From Gammaproteobacteria bacterium (GTDB taxonomy: Bacteria; Pseudomonadota; Gammaproteobacteria; Arenicellales; Poriferihabitantaceae), in NCBI GenBank assembly GCA_020027415.1, contig JAHRAW010000008.1, forward strand, positions 1 to 21,522: 21,522 nt of DNA. The letters are read 5' to 3'. This document shows positions 7,354-15,238 of this stretch, piece after piece. The position numbers were made by a program, and so were the translations under genes. Position 1 is the first letter of the stretch; every line of letters begins with the position of its first letter. The notes below the pieces were generated by a model. That model worked only from the letters and a program-made list of their open reading frames with translations, was not told the DNA's origin and did not search any database.

Positions 7354-7842
7354 TCAAGCGCGCCGTTCCAGCAACGCCACCGCATACGCCGCAATGCCTT
7401 GTTCGCGACCGCAGAAACCAAGCCCGTCCGTGGTGGTGGCTTTGACATTGACCAAGTGAACATCAACGCCCAAATCGGCGGCGATATTCGCCTCCATTTG
7501 CGCCACATGAGGCGCCAACTGCGGGCGTTGCGCGACGATGGTGCAATCAAGGTTGGCAACCCGCCAACTTTCCGCCGCTAACCGACCGCTGATTTCACGC
7601 ACCAAAATTCGGCTATCGGCGTCGCGATATTGCGCCTCCGAGGATGGGAAATGCTTGCCAAGATCGCCCCAGCCGGCGGCGCCGATACAAGCATCGCAGA
7701 GCGCATGCAACAACACATCCGCATCGGAATGCCCATCCAGCCCGACATGCCAAGGGATTTTCACGCCGCCGATGATCAGCGGTCGCTTGGCAACCAACCG
7801 ATGCGCATCATAGCCGTTGCCAATTCTCAATTGCGTTTGCAT
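7354..7842 (-). CDS. ispF: 2-C-methyl-D-erythritol 2,4-cyclodiphosphate synthase
   Basis: The product has 162 residues and catalyses the fifth MEP-pathway step, cyclising CDP-ME 2-phosphate to MEcPP with release of CMP. It forms a trimer with zinc in the active site. GYDAHR gives D12 and H14, and H46 of DVLLH completes the expected zinc ligands. GHSDADVLLHALCDA, FPSSEAQYRDADS and KATTTDGLGFCGREQGIAA are family signatures. The ATG at 7842 fits the family N-terminus. It lies 57 bp downstream of ispD, a common pairing. Confidence 0.97.
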   Translation of the reverse strand: MQTQLRIGNGYDAHRLVAKRPLIIGGVKIPWHVGLDGHSDADVLLHALCDACIGAAGWGDLGKHFPSSEAQYRDADSRILVREISGRLAAESWRVANLDCTIVAQRPQLAPHVAQMEANIAADLGVDVHLVNVKATTTDGLGFCGREQGIAAYAVALLERRA

Positions 7843-7869
7843 TTAAAATTTCATTGCCGGGCTGGCGGT

Positions 7870-7905
7870 GAATTGTAATTGTGCGTTGCGAATTGTAAAT
7901 TATGC
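7870..7905. repeat. 20-bp direct repeat in the ispD-ispF gap
   Basis: GAATTGTAATT... at 7870 is repeated as GAATTGTAAATT... at 7890, a 20-bp period with about 1.8 copies. It overlaps the ispD stop codon (7900-7902). The AATTGTAATT core is the reverse complement of the CAATTR motif in the chaC-hinT array. Confidence 0.5.
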
Positions 7906-8622
7906 ATCGTGAAAGTGGGGCAACACCATTTCAGCCAATTCCAGGTCCACCGGCAAAGTGATTTTCAAGTTGGCCGGATGCGCAGCCACCACCACCGCGG
8001 TTACGCCGTACTTTTCCATCGCCGCGGCTTCATCCGGCGGCGCAACACCGTGCGCCAAGGCTTGCTGTAACGCGGCGTGCAACGCCCCGCAGCGAAACAT
8101 TTGCGGCGTCACCGCGCGCCAAACCGCATGCCGCCCGGCGCTGTGCAGATGCTTGCTGATCAGCCCATCGCCGCGCACTTGCTTCAACGCATCCACCACC
8201 CGCAACGCCAACACCGCGCCGTCGCCATGCGCGCGCGCCGCGGCGACCAGACGCTCAATATCCAACGCGCGCAGGCACGGTCGCACCGCATCGTGCACCA
8301 TGACCCAGTCATTCGGCGCGGCAATGTCGTCCTGCAAGAGTTGTTGCAACGCATTGCATACCGTGTGCGCGCGTTGCGCGCCGCCGCGGCTGACCGCCAT
8401 GAGTTTGGCGTGCGTAAACGGTTGCGCTTGCCACCAGCGGTCGCCGTCGCGAACCCCGACGATGACGCCATCCACCAAATCGCTTTGACACAAAGCAAGC
8501 AACGCATAATCCATCACCCGTTGCCGCAACAACGGCAAGTATTGTTTCGGGCGCGGCGCTTGCATTCGTTTGCCAATGCCGGCGGCGGGCACGATCGCCC
8601 AAATTTTCTGCGGGCGTTTCAC
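7900..8622 (-). CDS. ispD: 2-C-methyl-D-erythritol 4-phosphate cytidylyltransferase
   Basis: The product has 240 residues and transfers CMP from CTP to MEP in isoprenoid precursor synthesis. VPAAGIGKRM at residues 11-20 and PKQY at 25-28 form the nucleotide-binding loop, with R19 and K26 at the expected essential positions. VHDAVRPC, TPQMFR, DEAAAMEKYG and NLKITLPVDLELAE follow in the normal order. The start is a GTG at 8622; an ATG just upstream is out of frame. It is divergent from mfd. Confidence 0.96.
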   Translation of the reverse strand: MKRPQKIWAIVPAAGIGKRMQAPRPKQYLPLLRQRVMDYALLALCQSDLVDGVIVGVRDGDRWWQAQPFTHAKLMAVSRGGAQRAHTVCNALQQLLQDDIAAPNDWVMVHDAVRPCLRALDIERLVAAARAHGDGAVLALRVVDALKQVRGDGLISKHLHSAGRHAVWRAVTPQMFRCGALHAALQQALAHGVAPPDEAAAMEKYGVTAVVVAAHPANLKITLPVDLELAEMVLPHFHDA

Positions 8623-8678
8623 TGGTAAGATTTCATGACCGGGCGGGCGAGAGGTCGGCTTGGAGATTAGGCGCGTTG

Positions 8679-8707
8679 TCTATATTTTCCGGCAAGCAAC
8701 GAGTAAA
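8679..8707 (-). promoter_or_regulatory. Candidate sigma70-type promoter for ispD
   Basis: On the minus strand TTTACT (8707-8702) and TATAGA (8684-8679) are separated by exactly 17 bp. Each matches its consensus at four of six positions. The -10 box lies 56 bp before the GTG start of ispD. It is the best pair I can see in the 178-bp spacer between ispD and mfd. No equally good pair was found for mfd. Confidence 0.35.
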
Positions 8708-8800
8708 ATCCGCCCCCGCTGACGCTGTGGTTACAATTGCAGTTTCCGTTACCGCCGGCGCGCGCATTGGCGTTAGTGTGCCCGAATATTCTCTCACCCT

Positions 8801-11800
8801 TTGATTAAAAAAGTGCCGCCGTCCAATTTGCTGAACCCGCCGCTACCCGGTCCTGCGCAGGCGGTGCGCTGGACTCAGTTAGCCGGCTCGGCGTTCGCGT
8901 TGGCGGCGGTGGAAGCCGCGCGCCGACATCGCGGTATGTTGGTGATTGTATTGGAAGATCAACGCCAACTGCAGATACTGGAAGGCGAACTCGGTTTCTT
9001 TCTGCAGCCAAGCCCAGGCGCAAACGCAAGCGCCGCGGCGGAGACGCCGGTGCTGGCTTTGCCGGGCTGGGAATGCTTGCCGTACGATGTGTTCTCGCCG
9101 TATCAAGATATCATTTCGCAGCGACTTCGCATCTTGTCGCGCTTGCCGACGATGCAACACGCCATCTTGCTCACCACTTGCGGCAACTTAATGCAACGCT
9201 TGCCGCCGTTGGAGTATGTGGCCGGGCATAGTTTTTCGTTGCAAACGCAGCAGCGAATTGACCTGCAAGCCCTGCGCCGACAATTAAGCGATGCCAACTA
9301 TGCGGCGGTGCAACAAGTCATGTCGCCGGGCGAGTTTGCGCTGCGGGGCGGCTTGGTGGATATCTTTCCGATGGGCGCCGAGGCGCCTTTTCGGCTGGAT
9401 CTTTTTGATGATGAGATTGAATCAATTCGTTATTTTGATACGCACACGCAGCGTTCCAAGCAACTGGTGGAACAAATTTCGCTACTGCCGGCGCGCGAAT
9501 TTCCCATGACGGAAAGCGCCATCCAAAAATTTCGCCAAGGCTTTCGCCAACATTTTGAAGGCGACCCGCGCGCCCAGAAAATGTACACCGAAATCAGCAA
9601 CGGCAATATCCCGCCCGGCGCCGAGTTTTTCTTGCCGCTATTTTTTGATGAAACTTGCACGTTGTTTGACTACATCGGCGGCAATGCGCTATGGCTGCTG
9701 GACCGCGAAATAGAGCAAACCGCGAACACGCACTGGGCGGAAACCGAAGACCGCTACCACAACGCCAACTACGACCGGGAACGCCAAGTGTTGCCCCCGG
9801 AAATGCTGTATCTCAAGCCGTGCGACCTGCAACAGCAGTTTCGCAAGCGCCGCCGCATCCTGCACTGCCAAGCGAAATCGCCCGCCGAGCCCGCCGCCGA
9901 GCGCAACCGCGACCATGGGCAAGTTTGGCGCGCCGCCAGCGCGACCCCCGCCCAACTCCCGGTGGAGCCGCACGAATCATCGCCGTATCATTATCTGCTG
10001 GCCCATCTCAGCGCGTCCAAAAACCGCTTGCTACTCGCGGTGGAAACCACCGGGCGGCGGGAAGCCATGCAAAACATGTTGCGCGCGCAGCATATTGCGA
10101 CCGCCCCCACTCCCACCCTATGCGCCACTTGGGACGAGTTTCGGCAAACACCAGACCTCGCGCTTGGGCTGTGCGTCTATCCGCTGGAACGCGGCTTAGC
10201 GCTGCCCAAGCATGGTTTGGAGGTGATCGCCGAAAGTCAGTTATACGGTGAAAGAGCCCGGCAGCGGCGGCGCGCAACCAAAGCGCAAGATCCGGAGACC
10301 ATCATCCGCTCGCTGGCTGAGTTGCACGAAGGCGCGCCGGTCGTTCATATTGAGCACGGCGTGGGCCGCTATTGTGGCTTGCAATTTCTGGATATAGACG
10401 GACAAGCGGCTGAATTTTTGATGCTGGAATATCAAGGCGGCGACAAGTTGTATGTTCCGGTGTTGTCGCTCAATTTAATCAGTCGCTTCATCGGCGGTTC
10501 ACCGCAGCACGCGCCGCTGCATCGGTTGGGCGGCGCGCCCTGGCAAAAAGCCAAGCAACGCGCCCGCGACAAAGCCTATGATGTCGCCGCCGAGTTGTTG
10601 GAAATGGAAGCCTTGCGCAACGCGCGCGCCGGGCATGCGTTTCACATTGCGGAGGAAGCATACCAAACCTTCGTCAGCCGCTTTCCGTTTAAGGAAACCG
10701 AAGATCAGCAATGCGCCATTGAACAAGTGCGCGCCGACCTTGCCGCTTCGCAACCGATGGACCGATTGGTGTGCGGCGATGTCGGCTTTGGCAAAACCGA
10801 AGTCGCCATGCGTGCGGCGTTTATCGTGGCGCATAACAAACGCCAAGTGGCGATGTTGGTGCCCACCACTTTGCTCGCCCAGCAACACTATCAAACCTTC
10901 TCCGATCGCTTCGCCGACTTGTCCATATCAGTGGCAACGTTGTCGCGCTTCAAAAGCAAAAAGCAAGCCGCTGAACTAAGCAAGCGGCTGCAACAAGGCG
11001 AGCCGGATATCGTCATCGGCACGCATCGCTTGTTGCAGGATGACATCGGCTTCAAACGGCTGGGGCTGCTGATCATTGATGAAGAACATCGTTTCGGAGT
11101 TCGGCAAAAAGAAAAAATTAAACAATTGCGCAGTCAGGTTGACCTGCTCACCTTGACCGCCACGCCGATTCCCCGCACGCTGAACATCACCATGGCCGGG
11201 CTGCGTTCCATTTCGCTCATCACCACCGCTCCGGAACTGCGCTTGTCCATTAAAACTTTCATCCGCGAATGGAGCCATGGGTTAATCCGCGAAGCCTGCT
11301 TGCGCGAAATTCGCCGCGGCGGGCAAGTTTATTTTCTTTATAACGAGGTGCGCTCCATGGAACGTTTTGTCGAGGAACTCGCCGAAATCGTGCCCGAGGC
11401 GACCATTAATTTTGCGCATGGGCGGATGCGCGAATTGCAACTTGAACGCGTGATGCAAGATTTCCACCATCATCGTTTCAATGTGTTAGTATGCTCCACC
11501 ATCATTGAGAGCGGCATTGACATTCCGTCGGTCAACACCATCATCATCCATCGCGCCGACCGGTTTGGGCTGGCGCAACTGCATCAACTGCGCGGCCGGG
11601 TGGGACGCTCGCACCATCAGGCGTTCGCTTATTTGTTGATTGCCGAGCGGCGCTTCCTCAGCGGCGACGCCAAAAAACGATTGGATGCGTTTGAGTTGAT
11701 GGATGAACTGGGCGCCGGCTTCGCATTGGCTTCCCACGATTTGGAAATTCGCGGTGCGGGAGAGTTATTGGGCGAGACGCAAAGCGGGCTGATTGACGAT

Positions 11801-12355
11801 GTTGGTTTTTCGTTGTATAGCGAATACTTGAATATGGCGGTTGCCGCGCTGCGCGAAAATCGCGCGTCGTCCGCCGCCGAGCCATTGCAACCGGTGGCGC
11901 CGAACATGACGGCGAGCCTGGACCTACATGTCGCCGCGTTGTTGCCGGCTGATTATCTCGCCAGCCCGCATGCGCGGCTGATGTTGTATAAACGCATCGC
12001 CGGCGCCGCCGACCATGCCGAACTGGAAGAACTGCAGATTGAAACCATTGATCGCTTTGGGCTGTTGCCGCCGTCCGGCAAAAATTTGTTCCGCTTGACC
12101 GCGATGCGACTGCAAGCCGAGCGACTGGGAATCCGTAACTTAGATATCGGCGCGCATGGCGGCAAGATTGAGTTCGTGGAAAATCCGGCGGTGGAGGTCG
12201 GCGTTATTTTCGCGTTGGCGCAACATAAACCGCATCAATACCGTATCACCGGACCTTGCACATTAAAGTTGACGCAAGATCTATCCGACTCGGAGACGCG
12301 CTTTGCGCAGGTTGAAAAACTACTGGATCATTTGAGCCGGCAACCCAGCGAGTAA
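8801..12355 (+). CDS. mfd: Transcription-repair coupling factor
   Basis: The product has 1184 residues, close to E. coli Mfd (1148). It removes RNA polymerase stalled at DNA lesions and recruits UvrA. The N-terminal UvrB-like region contains PGWECLPYDVFSPYQDIIS and EFALRGGLVDIFPMG. The CarD-like RNA polymerase interaction domain is near residues 510-565 (VVHIEHGVGRYCGLQFLDI). Helicase motifs include Walker A GDVGFGKTE at 659-667, DEEH at 760-763, LTLTATPIPRTLN, and RADRFGLAQLHQLRGRVGRS. The C-terminal TRCF domain follows. An in-frame TAG at 8774-8776 limits the start; the first usable codon is TTG at 8801, and no ATG is available near the conserved N-terminus. It is followed by csiV, as in Vibrio. 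Confidence 0.97.
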   Translation: MIKKVPPSNLLNPPLPGPAQAVRWTQLAGSAFALAAVEAARRHRGMLVIVLEDQRQLQILEGELGFFLQPSPGANASAAAETPVLALPGWECLPYDVFSPYQDIISQRLRILSRLPTMQHAILLTTCGNLMQRLPPLEYVAGHSFSLQTQQRIDLQALRRQLSDANYAAVQQVMSPGEFALRGGLVDIFPMGAEAPFRLDLFDDEIESIRYFDTHTQRSKQLVEQISLLPAREFPMTESAIQKFRQGFRQHFEGDPRAQKMYTEISNGNIPPGAEFFLPLFFDETCTLFDYIGGNALWLLDREIEQTANTHWAETEDRYHNANYDRERQVLPPEMLYLKPCDLQQQFRKRRRILHCQAKSPAEPAAERNRDHGQVWRAASATPAQLPVEPHESSPYHYLLAHLSASKNRLLLAVETTGRREAMQNMLRAQHIATAPTPTLCATWDEFRQTPDLALGLCVYPLERGLALPKHGLEVIAESQLYGERARQRRRATKAQDPETIIRSLAELHEGAPVVHIEHGVGRYCGLQFLDIDGQAAEFLMLEYQGGDKLYVPVLSLNLISRFIGGSPQHAPLHRLGGAPWQKAKQRARDKAYDVAAELLEMEALRNARAGHAFHIAEEAYQTFVSRFPFKETEDQQCAIEQVRADLAASQPMDRLVCGDVGFGKTEVAMRAAFIVAHNKRQVAMLVPTTLLAQQHYQTFSDRFADLSISVATLSRFKSKKQAAELSKRLQQGEPDIVIGTHRLLQDDIGFKRLGLLIIDEEHRFGVRQKEKIKQLRSQVDLLTLTATPIPRTLNITMAGLRSISLITTAPELRLSIKTFIREWSHGLIREACLREIRRGGQVYFLYNEVRSMERFVEELAEIVPEATINFAHGRMRELQLERVMQDFHHHRFNVLVCSTIIESGIDIPSVNTIIIHRADRFGLAQLHQLRGRVGRSHHQAFAYLLIAERRFLSGDAKKRLDAFELMDELGAGFALASHDLEIRGAGELLGETQSGLIDDVGFSLYSEYLNMAVAALRENRASSAAEPLQPVAPNMTASLDLHVAALLPADYLASPHARLMLYKRIAGAADHAELEELQIETIDRFGLLPPSGKNLFRLTAMRLQAERLGIRNLDIGAHGGKIEFVENPAVEVGVIFALAQHKPHQYRITGPCTLKLTQDLSDSETRFAQVEKLLDHLSRQPSE

Positions 12356-12384
12356 TCGACAATCGCGGACGCGAGGCGCTCACC

Positions 12385-12415
12385 GATATTTGATATTGTT
12401 AAAGTTAGAGTTAGC
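12385..12415. repeat. Short 7-bp and 6-bp repeats between mfd and csiV
   Basis: GATATTT/GATATTG (7 bp, twice) runs straight into GTTAAA, GTTAGA and GTTAGC (6 bp, three times). The segment is AT-rich and 24-54 bp upstream of the csiV ATG, so it may overlap the csiV promoter. Confidence 0.5.
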
Positions 12416-12438
12416 GATTTTTCGTTTACAAAATTATC

Positions 12439-13410
12439 ATGCGGAAAAAATTCATAGCCTGCGGGCTTGGCATCAGTTTGCTACTGAGCAACGGCGCGGC
12501 GATGGCGCGGCAATACGCGGTGGAAATCATCGTTTTTGAGCGGTTGCCCGCCGACCTCCAACACGCCGAGAACAACGTTGCGCCAAGCGACGCCGGTGAG
12601 CAGTGGGATTTCTCGGCGGAGCGGCTGGCTGCGAAGCGGCAGCGGATGGCAATGCTTGCCGAGCAAGCCTCCGCGCAACAGGAATCTGTGCAACTGGAAT
12701 TTATACAACCAGATCCTACGCAACTGGAATCTACGCTGCCGGAATCCACACAACCGAATCCTACGCAACTGGTTTATCTGCAAGAGGCGCAAACCAAATT
12801 GCTTGAATCGGGGTATCGCATTCTGGCATACATCAGTTGGCAACAACCCACCCGTTCCTATCAAGAAGCGCCGTTGATTCCACTTGGCGCGGCTAACCCT
12901 GCTAACTCCGATAACCTTGATAACATTGCTAACTCCGATAACCTTGATAACCTTGATAACTCCGAGCAAGCCGAACCGCCCAGCATCCAACTCACCGGGT
13001 TTGTGCGGATTTACACCACCGCTTTAATTTATGCCGATGTAGATTTACAATTGTCTCCGCCTGAGCCAGCGGCATCGCCGTCCACGGCGGCGGATGATTT
13101 GACGGATGATTCGGTTGCGCGTGCCTCGCCATCGGCGGCGACCTCAGCCTCGGCGGCGACATCGGCGTCCGCGACCGACGATATAGCCACCACCGCTCCA
13201 CCGCAACCGTACTATTTCATCGCGGAAAAACGCCGCCTTAAATTCAAGCAGATTCACTATTTTGATCACCCGTATTTCGGCGCGCTATTAGTCGTTTGGC
13301 CCATAGATGACTTGCCCGCGCATGATGTGGAAAACGCTGAAGATGCAGAAGCCGCGGAATCCGTGCTTGCCCCTGCCGCCCAGCAACCCAAGCAAACTAC
13401 AGGTTTTTAA
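12439..13410 (+). CDS. csiV: CsiV-like peptidoglycan-binding, SEDS/cell-division-linked periplasmic protein
   Basis: The product has 323 residues. A signal peptide is visible (MRKKFIACGLGISLLLSNGAAMA, cleavage likely after residue 23), so it is exported. YAVEIIVFER after the signal, LLESGYRILAYISWQQP in the middle, IQLTGFVRIYTTALIYADVDLQL, and EKRRLKFKQIHYFDHPYFGALLVVWPI near the end are the conserved blocks of the CsiV family, found next to mfd in Vibrio cholerae. There it binds peptidoglycan and activates the LpoA/PBP1A synthase system. Three in-frame tandem arrays separate the conserved blocks, making it longer than I would expect for the family. The final 14 bases overlap the 3' end of the convergent mtnP gene. 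Confidence 0.85.
   Translation: MRKKFIACGLGISLLLSNGAAMARQYAVEIIVFERLPADLQHAENNVAPSDAGEQWDFSAERLAAKRQRMAMLAEQASAQQESVQLEFIQPDPTQLESTLPESTQPNPTQLVYLQEAQTKLLESGYRILAYISWQQPTRSYQEAPLIPLGAANPANSDNLDNIANSDNLDNLDNSEQAEPPSIQLTGFVRIYTTALIYADVDLQLSPPEPAASPSTAADDLTDDSVARASPSAATSASAATSASATDDIATTAPPQPYYFIAEKRRLKFKQIHYFDHPYFGALLVVWPIDDLPAHDVENAEDAEAAESVLAPAAQQPKQTTGF
12676..12780 (+). repeat. 15-bp in-frame tandem array in csiV, seven units
   Basis: Seven consecutive 15-mers encode QQESV, QLEFI, QPDPT, QLEST, LPEST, QPNPT and QLVYL. The consensus is close to CAACTGGAATCTACG. The units keep the frame and alternate between QLExx and QPxPT types, which suggests an older 30-bp duplication in part of the array. 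Confidence 0.85.
12892..12963 (+). repeat. 9-bp in-frame tandem array in csiV, eight units
   Basis: Units GCTAACYCC/T and GATAACCTT/ATT/TCC run in register for 72 bp and encode ANP ANS DNL DNI ANS DNL DNL DNS. GCTAACTCC-GATAACCTT recurs after 27 bp, giving a 27-bp higher-order repeat on top of the nonamer. Confidence 0.85.
13132..13167 (+). repeat. 18-bp in-frame repeat in csiV
   Basis: TCGGCGGCGACCTCAGCC is followed by TCGGCGGCGACATCGGCG, encoding SAATSA twice, then a decayed third copy. It lies in an Ala/Ser/Asp-rich linker before the last conserved block. Confidence 0.65.
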
Positions 13411-14137
13411 CGATTTGCATCGCTTGTTGCGCGCCGACTTTCAAATACTCTGCAATCTTCTGCATATTAATGCTCGGCTCGGCGCGCCCCGCCGCGCGAT
13501 TGACCACGATGGCAAGCGCGGCATACGGGAGTTCCAACTCTCGCGCCAACGCCGCTTCCGGCATGCCGGTCATGCCGACAATGTTCGCGCCATCTCGTTC
13601 CAGTCGGTTGATTTCCGCGGCGGTTTCCAGTCGCGGTCCTTGGGTCGCCGCATACACCGCGCTGGTTCGCAGCGCAACTGCGCCGCGTTTCGCCGCCGCG
13701 ATGAGGGCGGCGCGCACCGCTTCGCTATAGGGCCTGGAAAAATCAATATGCTTGACCGCGCTTTGGTGGTCGCCAACCGCGCCGTCAAAAAAAGTGTGCG
13801 CCCGCCCCCAAGTGTAGTCAATGATCTGGTCGGGCAACGCTATGACGCCCGGCCTGAATTCAGCCGAGATTCCGCCGACCGCGTTAAACGCGATAATCCG
13901 TTTCACCCCAAGTTGTTTCAGCACCCAGATATTGGCGCGGTAGTTGATTTGATGCGGCGGAATCGTATGCGCGTCCGCGTGGCGCGGCAGAAACACCGCT
14001 TCATGCGCGTATAACCGCCCTAACGCCGGCGCGCTGGACGGCTCGCCATACGGCGTGTTAATCGTTTCGCGGCGCTGCATTTGAAAATCAGCCAACTGCG
14101 CGAAACCGCTGCCGCCGATGATGGCTAAATCCGCCAT
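13397..14137 (-). CDS. mtnP: S-methyl-5'-thioinosine phosphorylase (MTAP/PNP family)
   Basis: The product has 246 residues and belongs to the MTA/MTI phosphorylase branch of the PNP family. It strongly resembles what I recall of the Pseudomonas MTIP (PA3004): AIIGGSGFAQL at the N-terminus, PRH at 51-53, PPHQINYRANIWVLKQ, NAVGGI at 85-90, IDYTWGRAHTFFDG, TQGPRLETAAEINRLERDG, and MTGMPEAALARE from 189. Such enzymes salvage the methylthioadenosine left from polyamine synthesis after deamination to methylthioinosine. The frame also opens at a GTG at 14155, but GGAG at 14145-14148 lies 7 nt before the ATG at 14137, which decides the start. It is 27 bp downstream of hldD and converges on csiV with a 14-bp overlap. 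MTA specificity cannot be excluded from sequence alone. Confidence 0.92.
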   Translation of the reverse strand: MADLAIIGGSGFAQLADFQMQRRETINTPYGEPSSAPALGRLYAHEAVFLPRHADAHTIPPHQINYRANIWVLKQLGVKRIIAFNAVGGISAEFRPGVIALPDQIIDYTWGRAHTFFDGAVGDHQSAVKHIDFSRPYSEAVRAALIAAAKRGAVALRTSAVYAATQGPRLETAAEINRLERDGANIVGMTGMPEAALARELELPYAALAIVVNRAAGRAEPSINMQKIAEYLKVGAQQAMQIVKNL

Positions 14138-14144
14138 GGCTTTT

Positions 14145-14148
14145 CTCC
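14145..14148 (-). promoter_or_regulatory. Shine-Dalgarno site that sets the mtnP start
   Basis: GGAG on the minus strand is 7 nt upstream of the ATG at 14137. It is one of only two clear Shine-Dalgarno sequences before the genes in this window, so it is useful for start choice. Confidence 0.65.
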
Positions 14149-14164
14149 GAACCACCGCGTTTGG

Positions 14165-15238
14165 CTATTTCGGTTCTGGGTTGGGGATGGGGTTGGGGTC
14201 GGCGATGACCGCTGATGGCGACGGCGACGGCGAGCGCAATAGTTCGCCCACATAGTCATCCACGCCGCGCGCGACTTCGGCAAATGGTTCGACATAACCG
14301 GCGGCGCGCAGGTTTTCTAAATTCGCTTGGGTGTAACTCTGATACTTATCGCGCAGTTGCGGCGGCATCGGCCGATAAGAAATTTCTTGCGCGCTAATCG
14401 CTTGTTGCAGCGAGATAGAATCTTTGCCTTGCCGCCGCCGACACGCATTGATAACCGCCATAGCGACCTCGTGAAAACTCTGGCTGCGTCCGGTGCCGAC
14501 GTTATAGATGCCGCTACGCGCGGGGTTGTCCAGAAAAAACAAATTGACCTTGACCGCATCCATCACCGAAACAAAATCGCGCCGCTGTTCGCCGTTGGCA
14601 TACCCGTCGCTGCCTTCAAACAGGCGCACTTGGGCGTCTTGCATATACTGGTTGAAAAAATGCCATGCCACCGAAGCCATCCTGCCCTTGTGCTGCTCGC
14701 GCGCGCCATAAACATTAAAGTAACGCAAGCCGACGCATTGAAACTTAGGGCGTTGCCGTCTGACAAATTGATCAAACAGCAGTTTGGACCAAGCATAAAC
14801 GTTGCGCGCCGACTCGTGTTGCGGCTGCTCAACAAACACCGCGCCGCGGCCATATACTGAGGCTGAAGAAGCGTAGATATACTGCGTTCGGTGGCGCGCG
14901 CAGAAATGATATAACGCCTTGGAATAGGTGAAGTTATTCTCCATCACATACTTGCCGTCCGCGGCCATGGTATCCGCGCAGGCGCCTTGGTGCAGGAGCG
15001 CGGAGACTCTGCCGAACTCACCGCACTTGCCGAATCTGCCGAACGATTGCTTGCCTTGCAGCACCGCCAAAAACTCCAGTTTGTCCATGTAATCGTGGAT
15101 GGCGAGGTCGGACAAGTTGCGCGTCTTCTCGGCGTTGGTGACATCATCCACCACCAGAATGTCGTCAACGCCGCGCTGATTCAGCGCCCGCACTAAGTTG
15201 GAACCGATGAAGCCGGCGCCACCGGTAACGATAATCAT
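14165..15238 (-). CDS. hldD: ADP-L-glycero-D-manno-heptose-6-epimerase
   Basis: The product has 357 residues against about 310 in E. coli. It epimerises ADP-D,D-heptose to ADP-L,D-heptose for the LPS inner core, using NADP. The Rossmann motif TGGAGFIGSN starts at residue 5. Other family blocks are HQGACADT, YASSASVYG, catalytic Y148 and K152 in NVYAWSK, FRYFNVYG-like LRYFNVYGARE, HKGRMASVAWH, and TQANLENLRAAGY. The extra length comes from repeats: FGRFGKCGEFGR at residues 66-77 (four 9-bp units) and a Pro/Ser-rich tail of about 22 residues. The ATG overlaps the hldA stop codon (ATGA), implying translational coupling. The frame is open further upstream inside hldA, but that part is not homologous. 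Confidence 0.95.
   Translation of the reverse strand: MIIVTGGAGFIGSNLVRALNQRGVDDILVVDDVTNAEKTRNLSDLAIHDYMDKLEFLAVLQGKQSFGRFGKCGEFGRVSALLHQGACADTMAADGKYVMENNFTYSKALYHFCARHRTQYIYASSASVYGRGAVFVEQPQHESARNVYAWSKLLFDQFVRRQRPKFQCVGLRYFNVYGAREQHKGRMASVAWHFFNQYMQDAQVRLFEGSDGYANGEQRRDFVSVMDAVKVNLFFLDNPARSGIYNVGTGRSQSFHEVAMAVINACRRRQGKDSISLQQAISAQEISYRPMPPQLRDKYQSYTQANLENLRAAGYVEPFAEVARGVDDYVGELLRSPSPSPSAVIADPNPIPNPEPK
14171..14237. repeat. 6-bp repeats encoding the HldD C-terminal tail
   Basis: On the plus strand, hexamers TGGGTT, GGGGAT, GGGGTT, GGGGTC (within 14171-14206) and GATGGC, GACGGC, GACGGC, GAGCGC (14214-14237) hold register. On the coding strand they give SPSPSPS and DPNPIPNPEPK. The tail follows the last conserved HldD segment (GVDDYVGELL) and is absent from the E. 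coli enzyme. Confidence 0.65.
15008..15043 (-). repeat. 9-bp in-frame tandem repeat inside hldD
   Basis: Four nonamers on the coding strand (TTCGGCAGA, TTCGGCAAG, TGCGGTGAG, TTCGGCAGA) encode FGR-FGK-CGE-FGR. In E. coli HldD the same place holds a single FGD between MDKEDFL...EE and VEAIFHEGAC, so the array is a net insertion of about nine residues. Confidence 0.8.

Noticed and set aside
9691..10251. 186-codon plus-strand frame inside mfd
   Set aside because: Alternative frame of the conserved mfd gene, Arg/Pro/Ala-rich, with no domain.
12481..12990. 169-codon minus-strand frame with IKVIGVS repeats
   Set aside because: Antisense reading of the csiV tandem arrays; csiV has the signal peptide and conserved blocks.
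13307..14014. 235-codon open frame on the plus strand
   Set aside because: It is antisense to mtnP, which is clearly conserved; its Arg-rich composition is that of a shadow frame.
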